Source of the DNA: Flavobacterium circumlabens
GTDB taxonomy: Bacteria > Bacteroidota > Bacteroidia > Flavobacteriales > Flavobacteriaceae
Assembly (NCBI RefSeq): GCF_004345565.1
Contig: NZ_SLWA01000012.1
Span: 62,001 to 126,000, forward strand
DNA length: 64,000 nt
Direction of reading: 5' to 3'
Under the pieces are notes generated by a model that searched no databases, was not told where the DNA came from, and was given only the letters and a program-made list of their open reading frames with translations. A program made the position numbers and the translations under genes. Positions 34,584-43,742 of the stretch are shown piece by piece (the stretch's first letter is position 1; each line of letters opens with the position of its first letter).

Positions 34584-34656
34584 GTACTGAGATTCTAAGT
34601 CTCTAAGTTTCTGAGTTTTTTTTCTTAGTGGCTTAGAGACTTAGTAGCTTAGAACC
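34584..34656. repeat. CTTAG-word gap between convergent stop codons
   Basis: The 73 bases between the PepSY stop (TAG, 34581-34583) and the TrmH stop (34657-34659) are made of CTAAGTCTCTAAGTTTCTGAG on the plus strand mirrored by CTTAGTGGCTTAGAGACTTAG. A T-run in the middle completes a likely bidirectional terminator. Confidence 0.8.
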
Positions 34657-35319
34657 TTATCGCGGATTTTCCTCAAAATAACGCGCTTCGATTCTCTTGA
34701 TATCTTTAATGGAACTTTTTGCCCAGGCCAGACGTTTTTCAAGGATTTCATCTTCAGACAACTGCCAGGCAATATCCGAATTACGCAATCTGTTGGTAAG
34801 GTTTTGAATGATGATGGCAGCTGAAACAGAAATATTCAGACTTTCTGTAAAACCGACCATTGGTATTTTCAGGAAACCATCCGCCTTGTCCAGAATTTCC
34901 TGTGAAAGTCCGTCGCGTTCGGTACCGAAAAATAGGGCACTTGGTTTTGTAATGTCAAAATCTTCCAGTAAACAATCATTTTCATGAGGTGTTGTGGCAA
35001 TGATCTGATAACCCTGATTTTTTAAAGTCGAAAGGCAATTCGTAATCGAATCAAATTGATTGATATCTACCCATTTTTGGGCGCCCATTGCAATTTCCTT
35101 ATCAATCCTTTTACCGTAACGCTGTTCGATAATATTCAATTCCTGAATTCCGAAAACTTCGCAGCTGCGCATCACGGCACTTGTATTGTGCATCTGAAAA
35201 ACATCTTCCACAGCAATCGTAAAATGTTTGGTACGGCTGGCGAGGACTTTTAGAAATTTTTCTTTTCGGTTATCTGTCAGTATATTTTCAAGAAAGGCGA
35301 GGTAATCTAAATCAATCAT
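34657..35319 (-). CDS. TrmH/SpoU-family RNA 2'-O-methyltransferase
   Basis: The 220-residue SPOUT enzyme carries the family motifs: motif 1 in FQMHNTSAVMRSCEVFGI, motif 2 LFFGTERDGLSQE and motif 3 GFTESLNISVSAAIIIQNL, which form the trefoil-knot SAM site. The short length and basic C-terminal helix fit TrmH, which methylates ribose of G18 in tRNA; another SpoU target is possible. It stands alone between a convergent gene and the sulfotransferase. Confidence 0.92.
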   Translation of the reverse strand: MIDLDYLAFLENILTDNRKEKFLKVLASRTKHFTIAVEDVFQMHNTSAVMRSCEVFGIQELNIIEQRYGKRIDKEIAMGAQKWVDINQFDSITNCLSTLKNQGYQIIATTPHENDCLLEDFDITKPSALFFGTERDGLSQEILDKADGFLKIPMVGFTESLNISVSAAIIIQNLTNRLRNSDIAWQLSEDEILEKRLAWAKSSIKDIKRIEARYFEENPR

Positions 35320-35374
35320 TTGGGTTGTATTTGCCGCAAAAATACTAAAAAAAGAATCGTTAATAAAGGAGTGT

Positions 35375-36349
35375 TCAATTTCTGTCGGCCAACTGTCCTG
35401 ATAATTTCTGTTCTAATTTTTCATATAAATGATTCACCCTGCTGAGATCCATTGCTAAATTTTCATTCATAAAAGAATCACCGCTAAAGACGTTCGTTTC
35501 ATTTTTAGAATGTTTCTTCAAACGCTCGTACATCTGGTCGATTTCTTCGATATAATAATCGTCATTTATCAGATCAATAACCTTTTCGAGAATATCCCGC
35601 ATTCCGTCTTTATAATTGTAAACCAGTACATTCTGATCTTTTTGTTGAAAATCAAAATAAGCCTGAAAATACTTTTCCAGAACCACTGCACTATATTGGT
35701 GAAAACCAATTTCTTCGATTTCCTTATTCGTAATTCCAAAAATTTTGGAAGGAAGTAAATTGGGAATCATATGCATTCCTTTGAGTTTGGAATGGGATTT
35801 TAATACTTCGGCGGGATTCCTGTACAAAAGGACAAAAGGCAATTCAGGAAAAATGGATCTTAATTCGCCTGCTTCAAAGATGTGCCAGGAATCTAATTTT
35901 ACGATTAAATTCTTTTCATCGGGAAATCTTTTTTGTCCCAGTAAAGCGATTACGGCTTTTATTAAAACTCTTTTTTTATCCAGATCAAAAAGTTCACTTC
36001 TTACGATCGCATCAATAATTGGCGCTTCTGCAATCACTATATTTTGTGGGGAAACGGCCAAAGACTGCGCCAGCATAGTAGACCCACAACGCGAGACATG
36101 AAATACAAATGCTTTTAATTCCGCAGAAACCAATTGGGCAGCCCAGTCAATAAGATTATCGGCGCTGCTTACCACTTTAAATCTTTTTAAATTGTCAGGA
36201 TGGTCTGCGCATTTTACCAGCGTTTCCTCGAAAAAAGGGTCCAGATACCTTTTGTCACCCAAATAAATCCATTCAAAATAGACCTCTCCCTCTTTTTCAA
36301 TTAACTTATTCGGAATCCAATGTAAAAGGGGGTGATCGCTATTTTCCAT
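35375..36349 (-). CDS. Sulfotransferase-family protein
   Basis: The 324-residue protein has the 5'-phosphosulfate loop FHVSRCGSTMLAQSLA (about residue 83-98) and the 3'-phosphate motif FVLLYRNPAEVLKSHSKLKG (about 175), the two PAPS-binding sites of sulfotransferases. It would move sulfate from PAPS to an unknown acceptor in the cytosol. It follows cysC by 25 bases on the same strand, so donor synthesis and use are probably co-expressed. No sulfate adenylyltransferase gene is nearby. Confidence 0.82.
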   Translation of the reverse strand: MENSDHPLLHWIPNKLIEKEGEVYFEWIYLGDKRYLDPFFEETLVKCADHPDNLKRFKVVSSADNLIDWAAQLVSAELKAFVFHVSRCGSTMLAQSLAVSPQNIVIAEAPIIDAIVRSELFDLDKKRVLIKAVIALLGQKRFPDEKNLIVKLDSWHIFEAGELRSIFPELPFVLLYRNPAEVLKSHSKLKGMHMIPNLLPSKIFGITNKEIEEIGFHQYSAVVLEKYFQAYFDFQQKDQNVLVYNYKDGMRDILEKVIDLINDDYYIEEIDQMYERLKKHSKNETNVFSGDSFMNENLAMDLSRVNHLYEKLEQKLSGQLADRN

Positions 36350-36374
36350 GTTTAAATTTATTTTTTTAAAATAC

Positions 36375-36911
36375 TTACTGAGCCATATTGGTTATGTTAT
36401 CCAGTATAAAAGAATACAGTTTGCCGGTTGAAACAGACTCTGCTTCTGAATCTGTTTTTAAGGTTAAATCAGCTTTTAAAGGAACTTCGTAAACATCGCT
36501 AATTCCGGTAAAATTGTTGATTTTATTGCTATCGTTATCCGGCAACAGTGCTTTTTTGTACAATCCTTTTGGATCTCTTTTAATCAGATTGTCTATCGAG
36601 CAGTCCAGATAGACCGTTCGTACAAAATTATGCCGGCTGATTTCATTTCTTAAATCTTCATAGGGATTTATGACAGACATCAGAACAATAACTTTGGACG
36701 CAATAAAATCCTGTCCTACACTAAAAAGACGTCTTACATTCTCGTACCGGTCATCTTTTGAAAAGCCCAGATCTTTACAGAGTGTTTTTCGGTATAGATC
36801 ACCATCTACTATTTTTACTTTATGCCCTTCATTTACCAGCAAATGCTCTACATTTTTAGCCAATGTAGTCTTTCCGGAACCTGACAAACCTGTAAATTGT
36901 ATTAGTATCAT
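36375..36911 (-). CDS. cysC: Adenylylsulfate (APS) kinase
   Basis: The 178-residue kinase has the P-loop FTGLSGSGKTTLA, the APS-binding DGD motif in KIVDGDLYRKTLCKDLGFS and DRYENVRRL, the APS kinase signatures. It phosphorylates APS to PAPS. The C-terminal part (SVINPYEDLRNEI and DPKGLYKKAL) is standard. It is paired with the sulfotransferase downstream rather than with cysD/cysN or reductase genes, which points to sulfate transfer instead of assimilation. Confidence 0.92.
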   Translation of the reverse strand: MILIQFTGLSGSGKTTLAKNVEHLLVNEGHKVKIVDGDLYRKTLCKDLGFSKDDRYENVRRLFSVGQDFIASKVIVLMSVINPYEDLRNEISRHNFVRTVYLDCSIDNLIKRDPKGLYKKALLPDNDSNKINNFTGISDVYEVPLKADLTLKTDSEAESVSTGKLYSFILDNITNMAQ

Positions 36912-37072
36912 TAACTTTTTTTATTAAAAAGCAAAGCAATAAAAATCAACGCCTTGCAAATTATTCATAGTAAAAATACTAAAAAAACTACTTCAATACA
37001 TTCATTTTTTATAAAATCAATGACTGTGTTCATTTGGAATTGATTATTTTTATTTTTCAGAATCAAATCAAA

Positions 37073-37762
37073 ATGAAAAAGAAATTAGTCGTTTTAACCG
37101 GTGCCGGAATTAGTGCTGAGAGCGGCATCAAAACCTTTCGCGACAGTGACGGTTTATGGGAAGGTCATGATGTAATGGAAGTCGCAACTCCAGAAGGCTG
37201 GCACAAAAACCAGGAATTGGTATTGGATTTCTACAACAAAAGACGCCAACAGCTCAAAGAAGTACAGCCTAATTTAGGTCATCAGATTTTAGCCGAATTA
37301 GAGCAGGATTTTGACGTATATATTATCACTCAGAATGTTGACGATTTGCACGAGCGCGCCGGAAGTACAAATGTATTGCACCTGCATGGCGAACTGCTAA
37401 AAGTGAGAAGTACGCAAAACAGAGATCTGATTTTGGATTGGAAAGACGATTTGTTTACCGGAGATTTTGATGTGAACGGACATCAGCTACGCCCGCATAT
37501 CGTTTGGTTTGGCGAAGAAGTACCTGCTCTCGAGGAAGCTATTAAAATGGTCGAAGAAGCAGATTATTTTGCTGTAATCGGAACATCGCTACAGGTTTAT
37601 CCCGCTGCCGGACTGATATCTTATACGTATAGCACTACTCCTGTTTTTTATATTGATCCCAAGCCAATTGCAATTCCGAATCTTCAGAATAAAGTAGAAA
37701 TCATTCCTAAAATTGCTTCTGAAGGAGTGGCGATTTTAAGAGACCGGTTAAAATCAATTTAA
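37073..37762 (+). CDS. cobB: Sir2-family NAD-dependent protein deacylase, class III type
   Basis: From the ATG at 37073 the protein has 229 residues; the longer frame needs TTG 37034. It has GAGISAESGIKTFRDSDGLW, the ribose-binding TQNVDDLHERAG and the catalytic His in LHLHGEL. The YxxR motif (FYNKRRQ) marks sirtuins that remove succinyl or malonyl groups as well as acetyl. The whole protein contains no Cys, so the usual four-Cys zinc site is absent. It is divergent from cysC and sits 79 bases before purB. Confidence 0.92.
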   Translation: MKKKLVVLTGAGISAESGIKTFRDSDGLWEGHDVMEVATPEGWHKNQELVLDFYNKRRQQLKEVQPNLGHQILAELEQDFDVYIITQNVDDLHERAGSTNVLHLHGELLKVRSTQNRDLILDWKDDLFTGDFDVNGHQLRPHIVWFGEEVPALEEAIKMVEEADYFAVIGTSLQVYPAAGLISYTYSTTPVFYIDPKPIAIPNLQNKVEIIPKIASEGVAILRDRLKSI

Positions 37763-37808
37763 AAGTACAATTGCCCGTTTTGATGACTTCTAATCCCCAA
37801 ATTCTGTT

Positions 37809-37816
37809 TATATTTG
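37809..37816 (+). promoter_or_regulatory. Promoter -7 element of purB
   Basis: TATATTTG matches TAnnTTTG and lies 25 bases before the ATG at 37842. Confidence 0.7.
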
Positions 37817-37841
37817 CACCTTTCGAACAAACAACATAACA

Positions 37842-39188
37842 ATGACTACTTTAAACGAATTGAATGCTATTTCTCCAATTGACGGAAGATATAGAAATAA
37901 AACCCTTTCATTAGCGCCTTTTTTCTCTGAAGAAGCCTTAATCAAATACCGTGTATTGGTTGAAATTGAATACTTTATTGCCTTGTGCGAAGTACCATTA
38001 CCACAACTAAAAGACGTAAACTCCAATTTATTTGACAGTTTACGTAACATCTATAAAAACTTTTCTACCGAAGATGCGCTTTGGATCAAAGAAACGGAGA
38101 AAGTGACCAATCACGATGTAAAAGCAGTAGAGTATTTTATTAAAGATGCTTTTGAAAAACTGGGTTTATCTCAATACAAAGAGTTCATTCACTTCGGATT
38201 AACCTCTCAGGATATTAACAATACTGCAATTCCGCTTTCTACAAAAGAAGCTTTTGAGCAGGTTTATATGCCGTCCCTGATTTCTTTAATTTCAAAATTA
38301 AAAGAATTAAGCGTAGAATGGGCAGCCATTCCGATGTTGGCACGTACACACGGACAACCGGCTTCTCCTACCCGTTTAGGAAAAGAAATTCTGGTTTTCG
38401 TGGAGCGTTTAGAAGAGCAACTGCGGTTGTTGTTCAATGTTCCGTTTGCTGCTAAATTTGGAGGAGCAACAGGAAATTACAATGCACATCATGTAGCCTA
38501 TCCGCAAATCGACTGGAAACAGTTTGGAAGCAAATTTGTTGAAACGGGTCTTGGTTTACACCATTCTTTTCCGACAACACAAATTGAGCACTACGATCAT
38601 TTTGCAGCATTTTTCGATGCTTTAAAAAGAATCAACACTATTATTATCGACTTAGACCGCGATATCTGGACCTATGTTTCGATGGATTATTTCAAACAAA
38701 AAATCAAGGAAGGCGAAATTGGATCATCTGCCATGCCACATAAAGTAAATCCGATTGATTTTGAAAACTCTGAAGGAAACCTGGGAATGGCAAATGCTAT
38801 TTTTGAACATTTATCGGCTAAATTACCCATCTCAAGATTACAGCGTGATTTGACCGACAGTACTGTTTTACGTAATATTGGCGTTCCGATCGGTCACACT
38901 ATTATTGCTTTTGAAGCTTCCCTGAAAGGTCTGAACAAATTACTTCTGAACGAAGCTAAATTTGCTGAAGATTTAGAAAAAAACTGGGCCGTTGTGGCTG
39001 AGGCAATTCAGACCATTTTACGTCGTGAAGCATATCCGAATCCATATGAAGCTTTGAAAGGTCTGACCCGAACAAACGAAGCAATTGACAAAAAAGCAAT
39101 TCATAATTTTATTGCGACTTTAGAAGTTTCTGATGCTGTAAGAGCCGAATTAATGGCAATAACACCTGCAAATTATGTCGGAATCTAA
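37842..39188 (+). CDS. purB: Adenylosuccinate lyase
   Basis: The 448-residue protein has the fumarase/aspartase superfamily signature GSSAMPHKVNPIDFENSEG and the catalytic-histidine segments MLARTHGQPASPT and HFGLTSQDINNTA. It cleaves succinyl-AICAR and adenylosuccinate, releasing fumarate, in two steps of purine synthesis. The length and motif order match the long PurB class. It has its own TATATTTG promoter and a strong terminator. Confidence 0.98.
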   Translation: MTTLNELNAISPIDGRYRNKTLSLAPFFSEEALIKYRVLVEIEYFIALCEVPLPQLKDVNSNLFDSLRNIYKNFSTEDALWIKETEKVTNHDVKAVEYFIKDAFEKLGLSQYKEFIHFGLTSQDINNTAIPLSTKEAFEQVYMPSLISLISKLKELSVEWAAIPMLARTHGQPASPTRLGKEILVFVERLEEQLRLLFNVPFAAKFGGATGNYNAHHVAYPQIDWKQFGSKFVETGLGLHHSFPTTQIEHYDHFAAFFDALKRINTIIIDLDRDIWTYVSMDYFKQKIKEGEIGSSAMPHKVNPIDFENSEGNLGMANAIFEHLSAKLPISRLQRDLTDSTVLRNIGVPIGHTIIAFEASLKGLNKLLLNEAKFAEDLEKNWAVVAEAIQTILRREAYPNPYEALKGLTRTNEAIDKKAIHNFIATLEVSDAVRAELMAITPANYVGI

Positions 39189-39212
39189 ATAAAACACAAA
39201 ATATTCTCTCAA

Positions 39213-39240
39213 AAAAAGCTATCTTTAACGATAGCTTTTT
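39213..39240 (+). terminator. Terminator of purB
   Basis: AAAAAGCTATC (39213-39223) pairs with GATAGCTTTTT (39230-39240) around a 6-base loop, with further T residues after it. Confidence 0.92.
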
Positions 39241-39424
39241 TTATTAAATCCAATTGGAAGTTAGTCCAGACTAAAATAAAAAGCCTTTTATAAAAAAAAC
39301 TATATTTTTTTGGCTGTTACAGAGCGACCATTGGAAGCTTCTCTAACGGAATTGAAAAATAAGGTATTTTAAGTAAAAGCTTGGAATGGAACTGGATTAA
39401 GCTTCTGGAAAAATCCTTTCTTAT

Positions 39425-41659
39425 ATGATTACCTTAAACGCCGCAGCCGCAACTACCCACCATTTACAACCCTTAATTAGCGACCTCGGATTAATTCTGA
39501 TTACCGCCGGAATTGCTGTACTATTATTTAAAAAAATGAAACAGCCTCTTGTTTTAGGCTATCTAATTGCAGGATTTCTGGCTGGAAACCATTTTGATTT
39601 TTTTCCTTCGATTACAGAAATGAAGAGCGTTGAAGTCTGGGCCGAGATTGGAGTAATTATTCTCCTCTTTAGCCTTGGACTCGAATTTAGTTTTAAAAAA
39701 TTAATGAAAGTCGGCGGAACAGCCTCTATAACTGCCATCACACAGATTATCACGATGGTTATTCTCGGCTATCTCGCCGGACAATGGATGGGCTGGTCGC
39801 AGATGGACTGTATTTTTCTGGGTGTTATTTTATCTATTTCTTCCACTACAATCATTTTAAAAACCTTTGATGAACTTGGCGTAAAAGCGCAGAAATTTGC
39901 CGGAATTGTTATCGGATCCTTAATAGTGCAGGACATTGTCGCTATTTTAATGATGGTTTTACTTTCTACAATTGCTGTAAGTCAGCAATTTTCGGGCAGT
40001 GAATTAATGATGTCGGTTCTAAAGTTGATTTTCTTTTTAACGGCCTGGTTTGTGGGCGGTATCTTTTTTATTCCGACGCTTCTTAAAAAAGCCAAACATT
40101 TACTGACAGATGAAATGCTGCTTATTATTTCGCTTGCCCTATGTTTAATGATGGTAAGTTTCGCATCTAATGTTGGTTTTTCTCCCGCTTTGGGTGCTTT
40201 TATAATGGGATCCATTATCGCCGCAACTACTCAGGCTGAACATATAGAACACTTAATAAAACCTGTTAAGGATTTATTTGGGGCTATTTTTTTTGTATCG
40301 GTCGGAATGTTAATAGACCCAAAAATGCTTTATGAACATGCCCTTCCGGTAGCTATTTTAACGCTGATAACAATTGTGGGGCAATCTGTAAGTTCTACCA
40401 TTGGAGCTTTATTGGCCGGACAACCTTTAAAACAGTCGGTACAAACCGGAATGAGTTTGTCTCAGATTGGTGAGTTCTCATTTATTATCGCCACACTCGG
40501 AATGACCTTAAATGTTACCAGTTCGTTTTTATATCCGGTAGTGGTCGCGGTTTCTGCCGTTACTACTTTTACCACTCCGTTTATGGTAAAATATGCAGTT
40601 CCTTTTTCAGAAATTCTGGAGCGAAAACTTCCGAAAAAATGGGTTAAAAATATCAACCGCTACAGTGTAAATGCTCAGGCTATAAAATCAGTCAGCACCT
40701 GGCAAAAAGTCCTGAATGCTTATATTCTTCAGATTGTTTTACATACTATTATTATCGTGGCAGTTATTTTATTGTCTTCAAAATTCATAGCGCCACTGGT
40801 TATTGATACCCGATTCGGAAACACTTTGGCCGCACTTATTACTCTGGTAGTGATTGCGCCGTTTTTATGGGCGCTCTCGCTGCGACGTATAGCAGAAGAA
40901 GAAGTTGACGAATTGTGGGCAGAACGAAAATACAGAGGCGCACTCTTGATGCTGATTCTAATCAGAATGAGTCTTGGTCTGTTCTTTGTTGGATTTTTAC
41001 TGAATATTTTCTTCTCCCCTTTAATTGCATTGATCGCTTTGGTTATTGCCATAGGAGTTTATCAGATATTCCCTAAAAAACTGAACGAACAATATCATAA
41101 AATAGAAAATCACTTTTTGAAAAACCTGAACGATCGTGAAAACAAAAAAATTGACAGAAGATATGCTAACTTAATGCCCTGGGACGGACACATGTCATTT
41201 TTTGATATTGGGAAAGAATCAAATCTGGCAGGTAAAACCCTGGAAGAATTAAGAATCAGGGAGCAATTAGGCATCAACATTGCCTATATAAAACGTGGAG
41301 AAGTTACGATACCTATTCCCACTAAAAACGAACGTCTGTTCCCCGGCGATAAAATTTGTGTTATTGGCACTGATGCCCAGGTGACTGAATTTACAAAGTT
41401 TCTAAATCAACATGAAATGGAGGCTCCCGAAAAAGCAGAAGAAAGTAATATCGTATTGCGTCAGCTGGAAGTTTCGCAGGAAGAATTCATCCAAAAATCT
41501 ATTGGACAGTTCAGATCTAAAACAAACGGAATGGTTGTTGGAATCGAGCGAAACGGAAACAGGATATTAAATCCGGAATCCAGTTTGGTCTTAGAGAAAA
41601 ACGACATCCTTTGGGTTGTTGGAGATAAAAAAAGAATGTCTGATTTATTAAGGTTCTAA
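39425..41659 (+). CDS. CPA2-family cation:proton antiporter with two RCK_C domains
   Basis: The 744-residue protein has an N-terminal Na+/H+ exchanger domain (about 15-400, with LGYLIAGFLAGNHFDFFP and GLEFSFKKLMKVGG), extra helices up to about 560, and two regulatory TrkA/RCK_C domains (about 575-660 and 665-744), the second ending VVGDKKRMSDLLRF. It resembles YbaL/KefB-type potassium or sodium proton exchangers gated by a cytosolic ligand, but no nucleotide-binding RCK_N domain is obvious. It would act in pH and ion balance at the inner membrane. Confidence 0.92.
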   Translation: MITLNAAAATTHHLQPLISDLGLILITAGIAVLLFKKMKQPLVLGYLIAGFLAGNHFDFFPSITEMKSVEVWAEIGVIILLFSLGLEFSFKKLMKVGGTASITAITQIITMVILGYLAGQWMGWSQMDCIFLGVILSISSTTIILKTFDELGVKAQKFAGIVIGSLIVQDIVAILMMVLLSTIAVSQQFSGSELMMSVLKLIFFLTAWFVGGIFFIPTLLKKAKHLLTDEMLLIISLALCLMMVSFASNVGFSPALGAFIMGSIIAATTQAEHIEHLIKPVKDLFGAIFFVSVGMLIDPKMLYEHALPVAILTLITIVGQSVSSTIGALLAGQPLKQSVQTGMSLSQIGEFSFIIATLGMTLNVTSSFLYPVVVAVSAVTTFTTPFMVKYAVPFSEILERKLPKKWVKNINRYSVNAQAIKSVSTWQKVLNAYILQIVLHTIIIVAVILLSSKFIAPLVIDTRFGNTLAALITLVVIAPFLWALSLRRIAEEEVDELWAERKYRGALLMLILIRMSLGLFFVGFLLNIFFSPLIALIALVIAIGVYQIFPKKLNEQYHKIENHFLKNLNDRENKKIDRRYANLMPWDGHMSFFDIGKESNLAGKTLEELRIREQLGINIAYIKRGEVTIPIPTKNERLFPGDKICVIGTDAQVTEFTKFLNQHEMEAPEKAEESNIVLRQLEVSQEEFIQKSIGQFRSKTNGMVVGIERNGNRILNPESSLVLEKNDILWVVGDKKRMSDLLRF

Positions 41660-41775
41660 GGTGCTGAGGAACTAAGAAACTAAGGCTTTTTAAATAATTA
41701 CTAATAAAAAATAAGGTTCTAAGTTTTTAAGTAGAAAAACTTAGAACCTTAGTAACTCAGCACCTCAGCACCTTA
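41657..41775. repeat. CTTAG-word double inverted repeat anchored on two stop codons
   Basis: The outer arms TAAGGTGCTGAGG (41657-41669) and CCTCAGCACCTTA (41763-41775) are perfect. The first base triplet is the antiporter stop TAA, and the last is the complement of the peroxiredoxin stop. An inner perfect 16-bp stem, AAGGTTCTAAGTTTTT (41713-41728) with its complement at 41735-41750, forms a terminator for both strands. Confidence 0.88.
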
Positions 41776-42411
41776 TTTATTAGGTTGCGGAGTCATACGC
41801 AGATAAGGTTTTATTGCTGTATGTCCTTTTGGGAATTTTGCGGGAATATCACTATCGGGAACTGCAGGTGTAATAACCACATCTTCTCCGTCTTTCCAGT
41901 TTGCAGGAGTTGCTACGCTGTAATTGGCTGTTAATTGCAAACTATCAATAACACGAAGCAATTCATCAAAATTTCTTCCTGTTGAAGCCGGATAAGTCAG
42001 CGTCAGTTTAATTTTTTTATCAGCTCCGATAACAAAAACAGAACGCACTGTAAATTTCTCGCTTGCGTTTGGATGTAACATATCGTATAAAGTCGCAATT
42101 TTTTTATCCTCGTCAGCAATTATCGGAAAATTAACCGTTGTATTTTGAGTTTCATTAATGTCTTTGATCCACTCTTTATGAGACTCCAAACCATCAACGC
42201 TCAACGCGATTACCTTTGTATTTCTTTTTGTAAATTCGGGAACATAATTGGCAACTGTCCCTAATTCAGTTGTACAAACAGGAGTAAAATCTGCAGGATG
42301 TGAAAATAAAACGCCCCACGAATCGCCTAACCATTCATGAAAATGGATTGTTCCTTCTGTTGTTTCGGCCTGAAAATCCGGAGCTATATCGCCTAATCTT
42401 AATGTTGACAT
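41773..42411 (-). CDS. 1-Cys peroxiredoxin (Prx6 type)
   Basis: The 212-residue protein has the Prx6 active site HPADFTPVCTTELG with the peroxidatic Cys at residue 46, and no conserved resolving Cys. The C-terminal extension (TPANWKDGEDVVITP to TAIKPYLRMTPQPNK) is also of the Prx6 type. It reduces peroxides in the cytosol using an external thiol. It is convergent with the antiporter across the repeat gap and followed on the same strand, with an 87-base gap, by the MFS gene lying upstream. Confidence 0.95.
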   Translation of the reverse strand: MSTLRLGDIAPDFQAETTEGTIHFHEWLGDSWGVLFSHPADFTPVCTTELGTVANYVPEFTKRNTKVIALSVDGLESHKEWIKDINETQNTTVNFPIIADEDKKIATLYDMLHPNASEKFTVRSVFVIGADKKIKLTLTYPASTGRNFDELLRVIDSLQLTANYSVATPANWKDGEDVVITPAVPDSDIPAKFPKGHTAIKPYLRMTPQPNK

Positions 42412-42498
42412 AATTTAAAGTTTTTAGTTCCTCTAAAATTACTTAAAAAAAATAATTAAAAAAACTAAACTCTACTTTTTCTATCAATATTAAGATAA

Positions 42499-43722
42499 TT
42501 AACTTTTTTTCTTCTGTTGAATATTAGGTAAAAAATAGGCAAGGACACCTATTAAAGGTAAGTACGAACTAATGGTATACACATATTCGATACTGGTTTT
42601 ATCAGCGATATAGCCTAAAATAGCAGAACCCAAACCGCCCATTCCGAAGGCAAAGCCAAAAAACAAACCTGAAATCATTCCGACTTTTCCGGGTTTTAAT
42701 TCCTGTGCATACACCAAAATAGCCGAGAATGCAGAAGCAATCACAATTCCGATAATAATGGCCAGAACGCCTGTCCAGAATAAATTGGCGTAAGGCAGAA
42801 GCAGCGTAAAGGGTGCAGCTCCTAATATAGAAAACCAAATGATATATTTTCTTCCAAAATGATCTCCCAACGGACCTCCGATTAAAGTTCCTGCCGCTAC
42901 AGAAGCTAAGAAAATAAATAAGTAATATTGTGATTCCTGAATTCCCAAAGAGAATTTACTCATTAAATAAAAAGTAAAATAACTGGACATACTGGCCATA
43001 TAAAAGAACTTCGAAAAGATCAGCAGCAACAAGACAATAATCGAAATCGTAATTTTTCTATTCGATAAGCCAACCGTTTCTTCTTCTAAAGATGTTTTTT
43101 TGGCAGCTCTTAAACTCATATGGTTTTCGTACCAGACAGCGATTCTTGACAAAATGCCAATTCCGATAATGCCTGCAATTACAAAACAGATTACATATGA
43201 TTGTCCATGTGGCGCCACGACTACGGCTACCAATAAAGGTCCGACTGCACTACCGGCATTTCCGCCTAACTGAAAGATAGACTGTGCCAGACCACGTTTT
43301 CCGCCTGACCCCAAAAAGGCAACCCTGGAAGCTTCAGGATGAAAAATAGAAGAACCAATTCCGACTAAAGCCACTGAAACCAATATCATTACAAACGAAG
43401 TTGAAATCGATAATAACCCTAATCCTAAAATGGTAAAAAGCATCGCTGCTACCAAGGAATACGGTTTTGGTTTTTTATCAGTATAAAATCCAACAAAAGG
43501 CTGCAATAAAGAGGCTGTCAGCTGGAAAACAAACGTTATCAATCCGATTTGGGTAAAACTCAGGTTGAAATTTTCTTTCAGAATCGGATATGTTGATGGA
43601 ATTACGGATTGCATTAAATCATTTAGCAAATGGGCAAATGCAATTGAAAATAATACCGAATAAACTGTTTTTTGGGCTAAAGCACTGCTGTCAATTGCAG
43701 TAGTCTGGGTAGATGAATTCAT
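42499..43722 (-). CDS. MFS transporter, fosmidomycin-resistance (Fsr) type
   Basis: The 407-residue protein has twelve hydrophobic helices and the Fsr-type features AFAHLLNDLMQSVIPSTYPI in helix 1 and FHPEASRVAFLGSGGKRGLA after helix 4. Characterised relatives export fosmidomycin and other small compounds. The N-terminal half has the motif-A-like loop FYTDKKPKPYS. It starts 20 bases after the AEC-family gene and probably shares its transcript. Confidence 0.9.
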   Translation of the reverse strand: MNSSTQTTAIDSSALAQKTVYSVLFSIAFAHLLNDLMQSVIPSTYPILKENFNLSFTQIGLITFVFQLTASLLQPFVGFYTDKKPKPYSLVAAMLFTILGLGLLSISTSFVMILVSVALVGIGSSIFHPEASRVAFLGSGGKRGLAQSIFQLGGNAGSAVGPLLVAVVVAPHGQSYVICFVIAGIIGIGILSRIAVWYENHMSLRAAKKTSLEEETVGLSNRKITISIIVLLLLIFSKFFYMASMSSYFTFYLMSKFSLGIQESQYYLFIFLASVAAGTLIGGPLGDHFGRKYIIWFSILGAAPFTLLLPYANLFWTGVLAIIIGIVIASAFSAILVYAQELKPGKVGMISGLFFGFAFGMGGLGSAILGYIADKTSIEYVYTISSYLPLIGVLAYFLPNIQQKKKS

Positions 43723-43742
43723 AATGTGATACGCAAAAAAAA

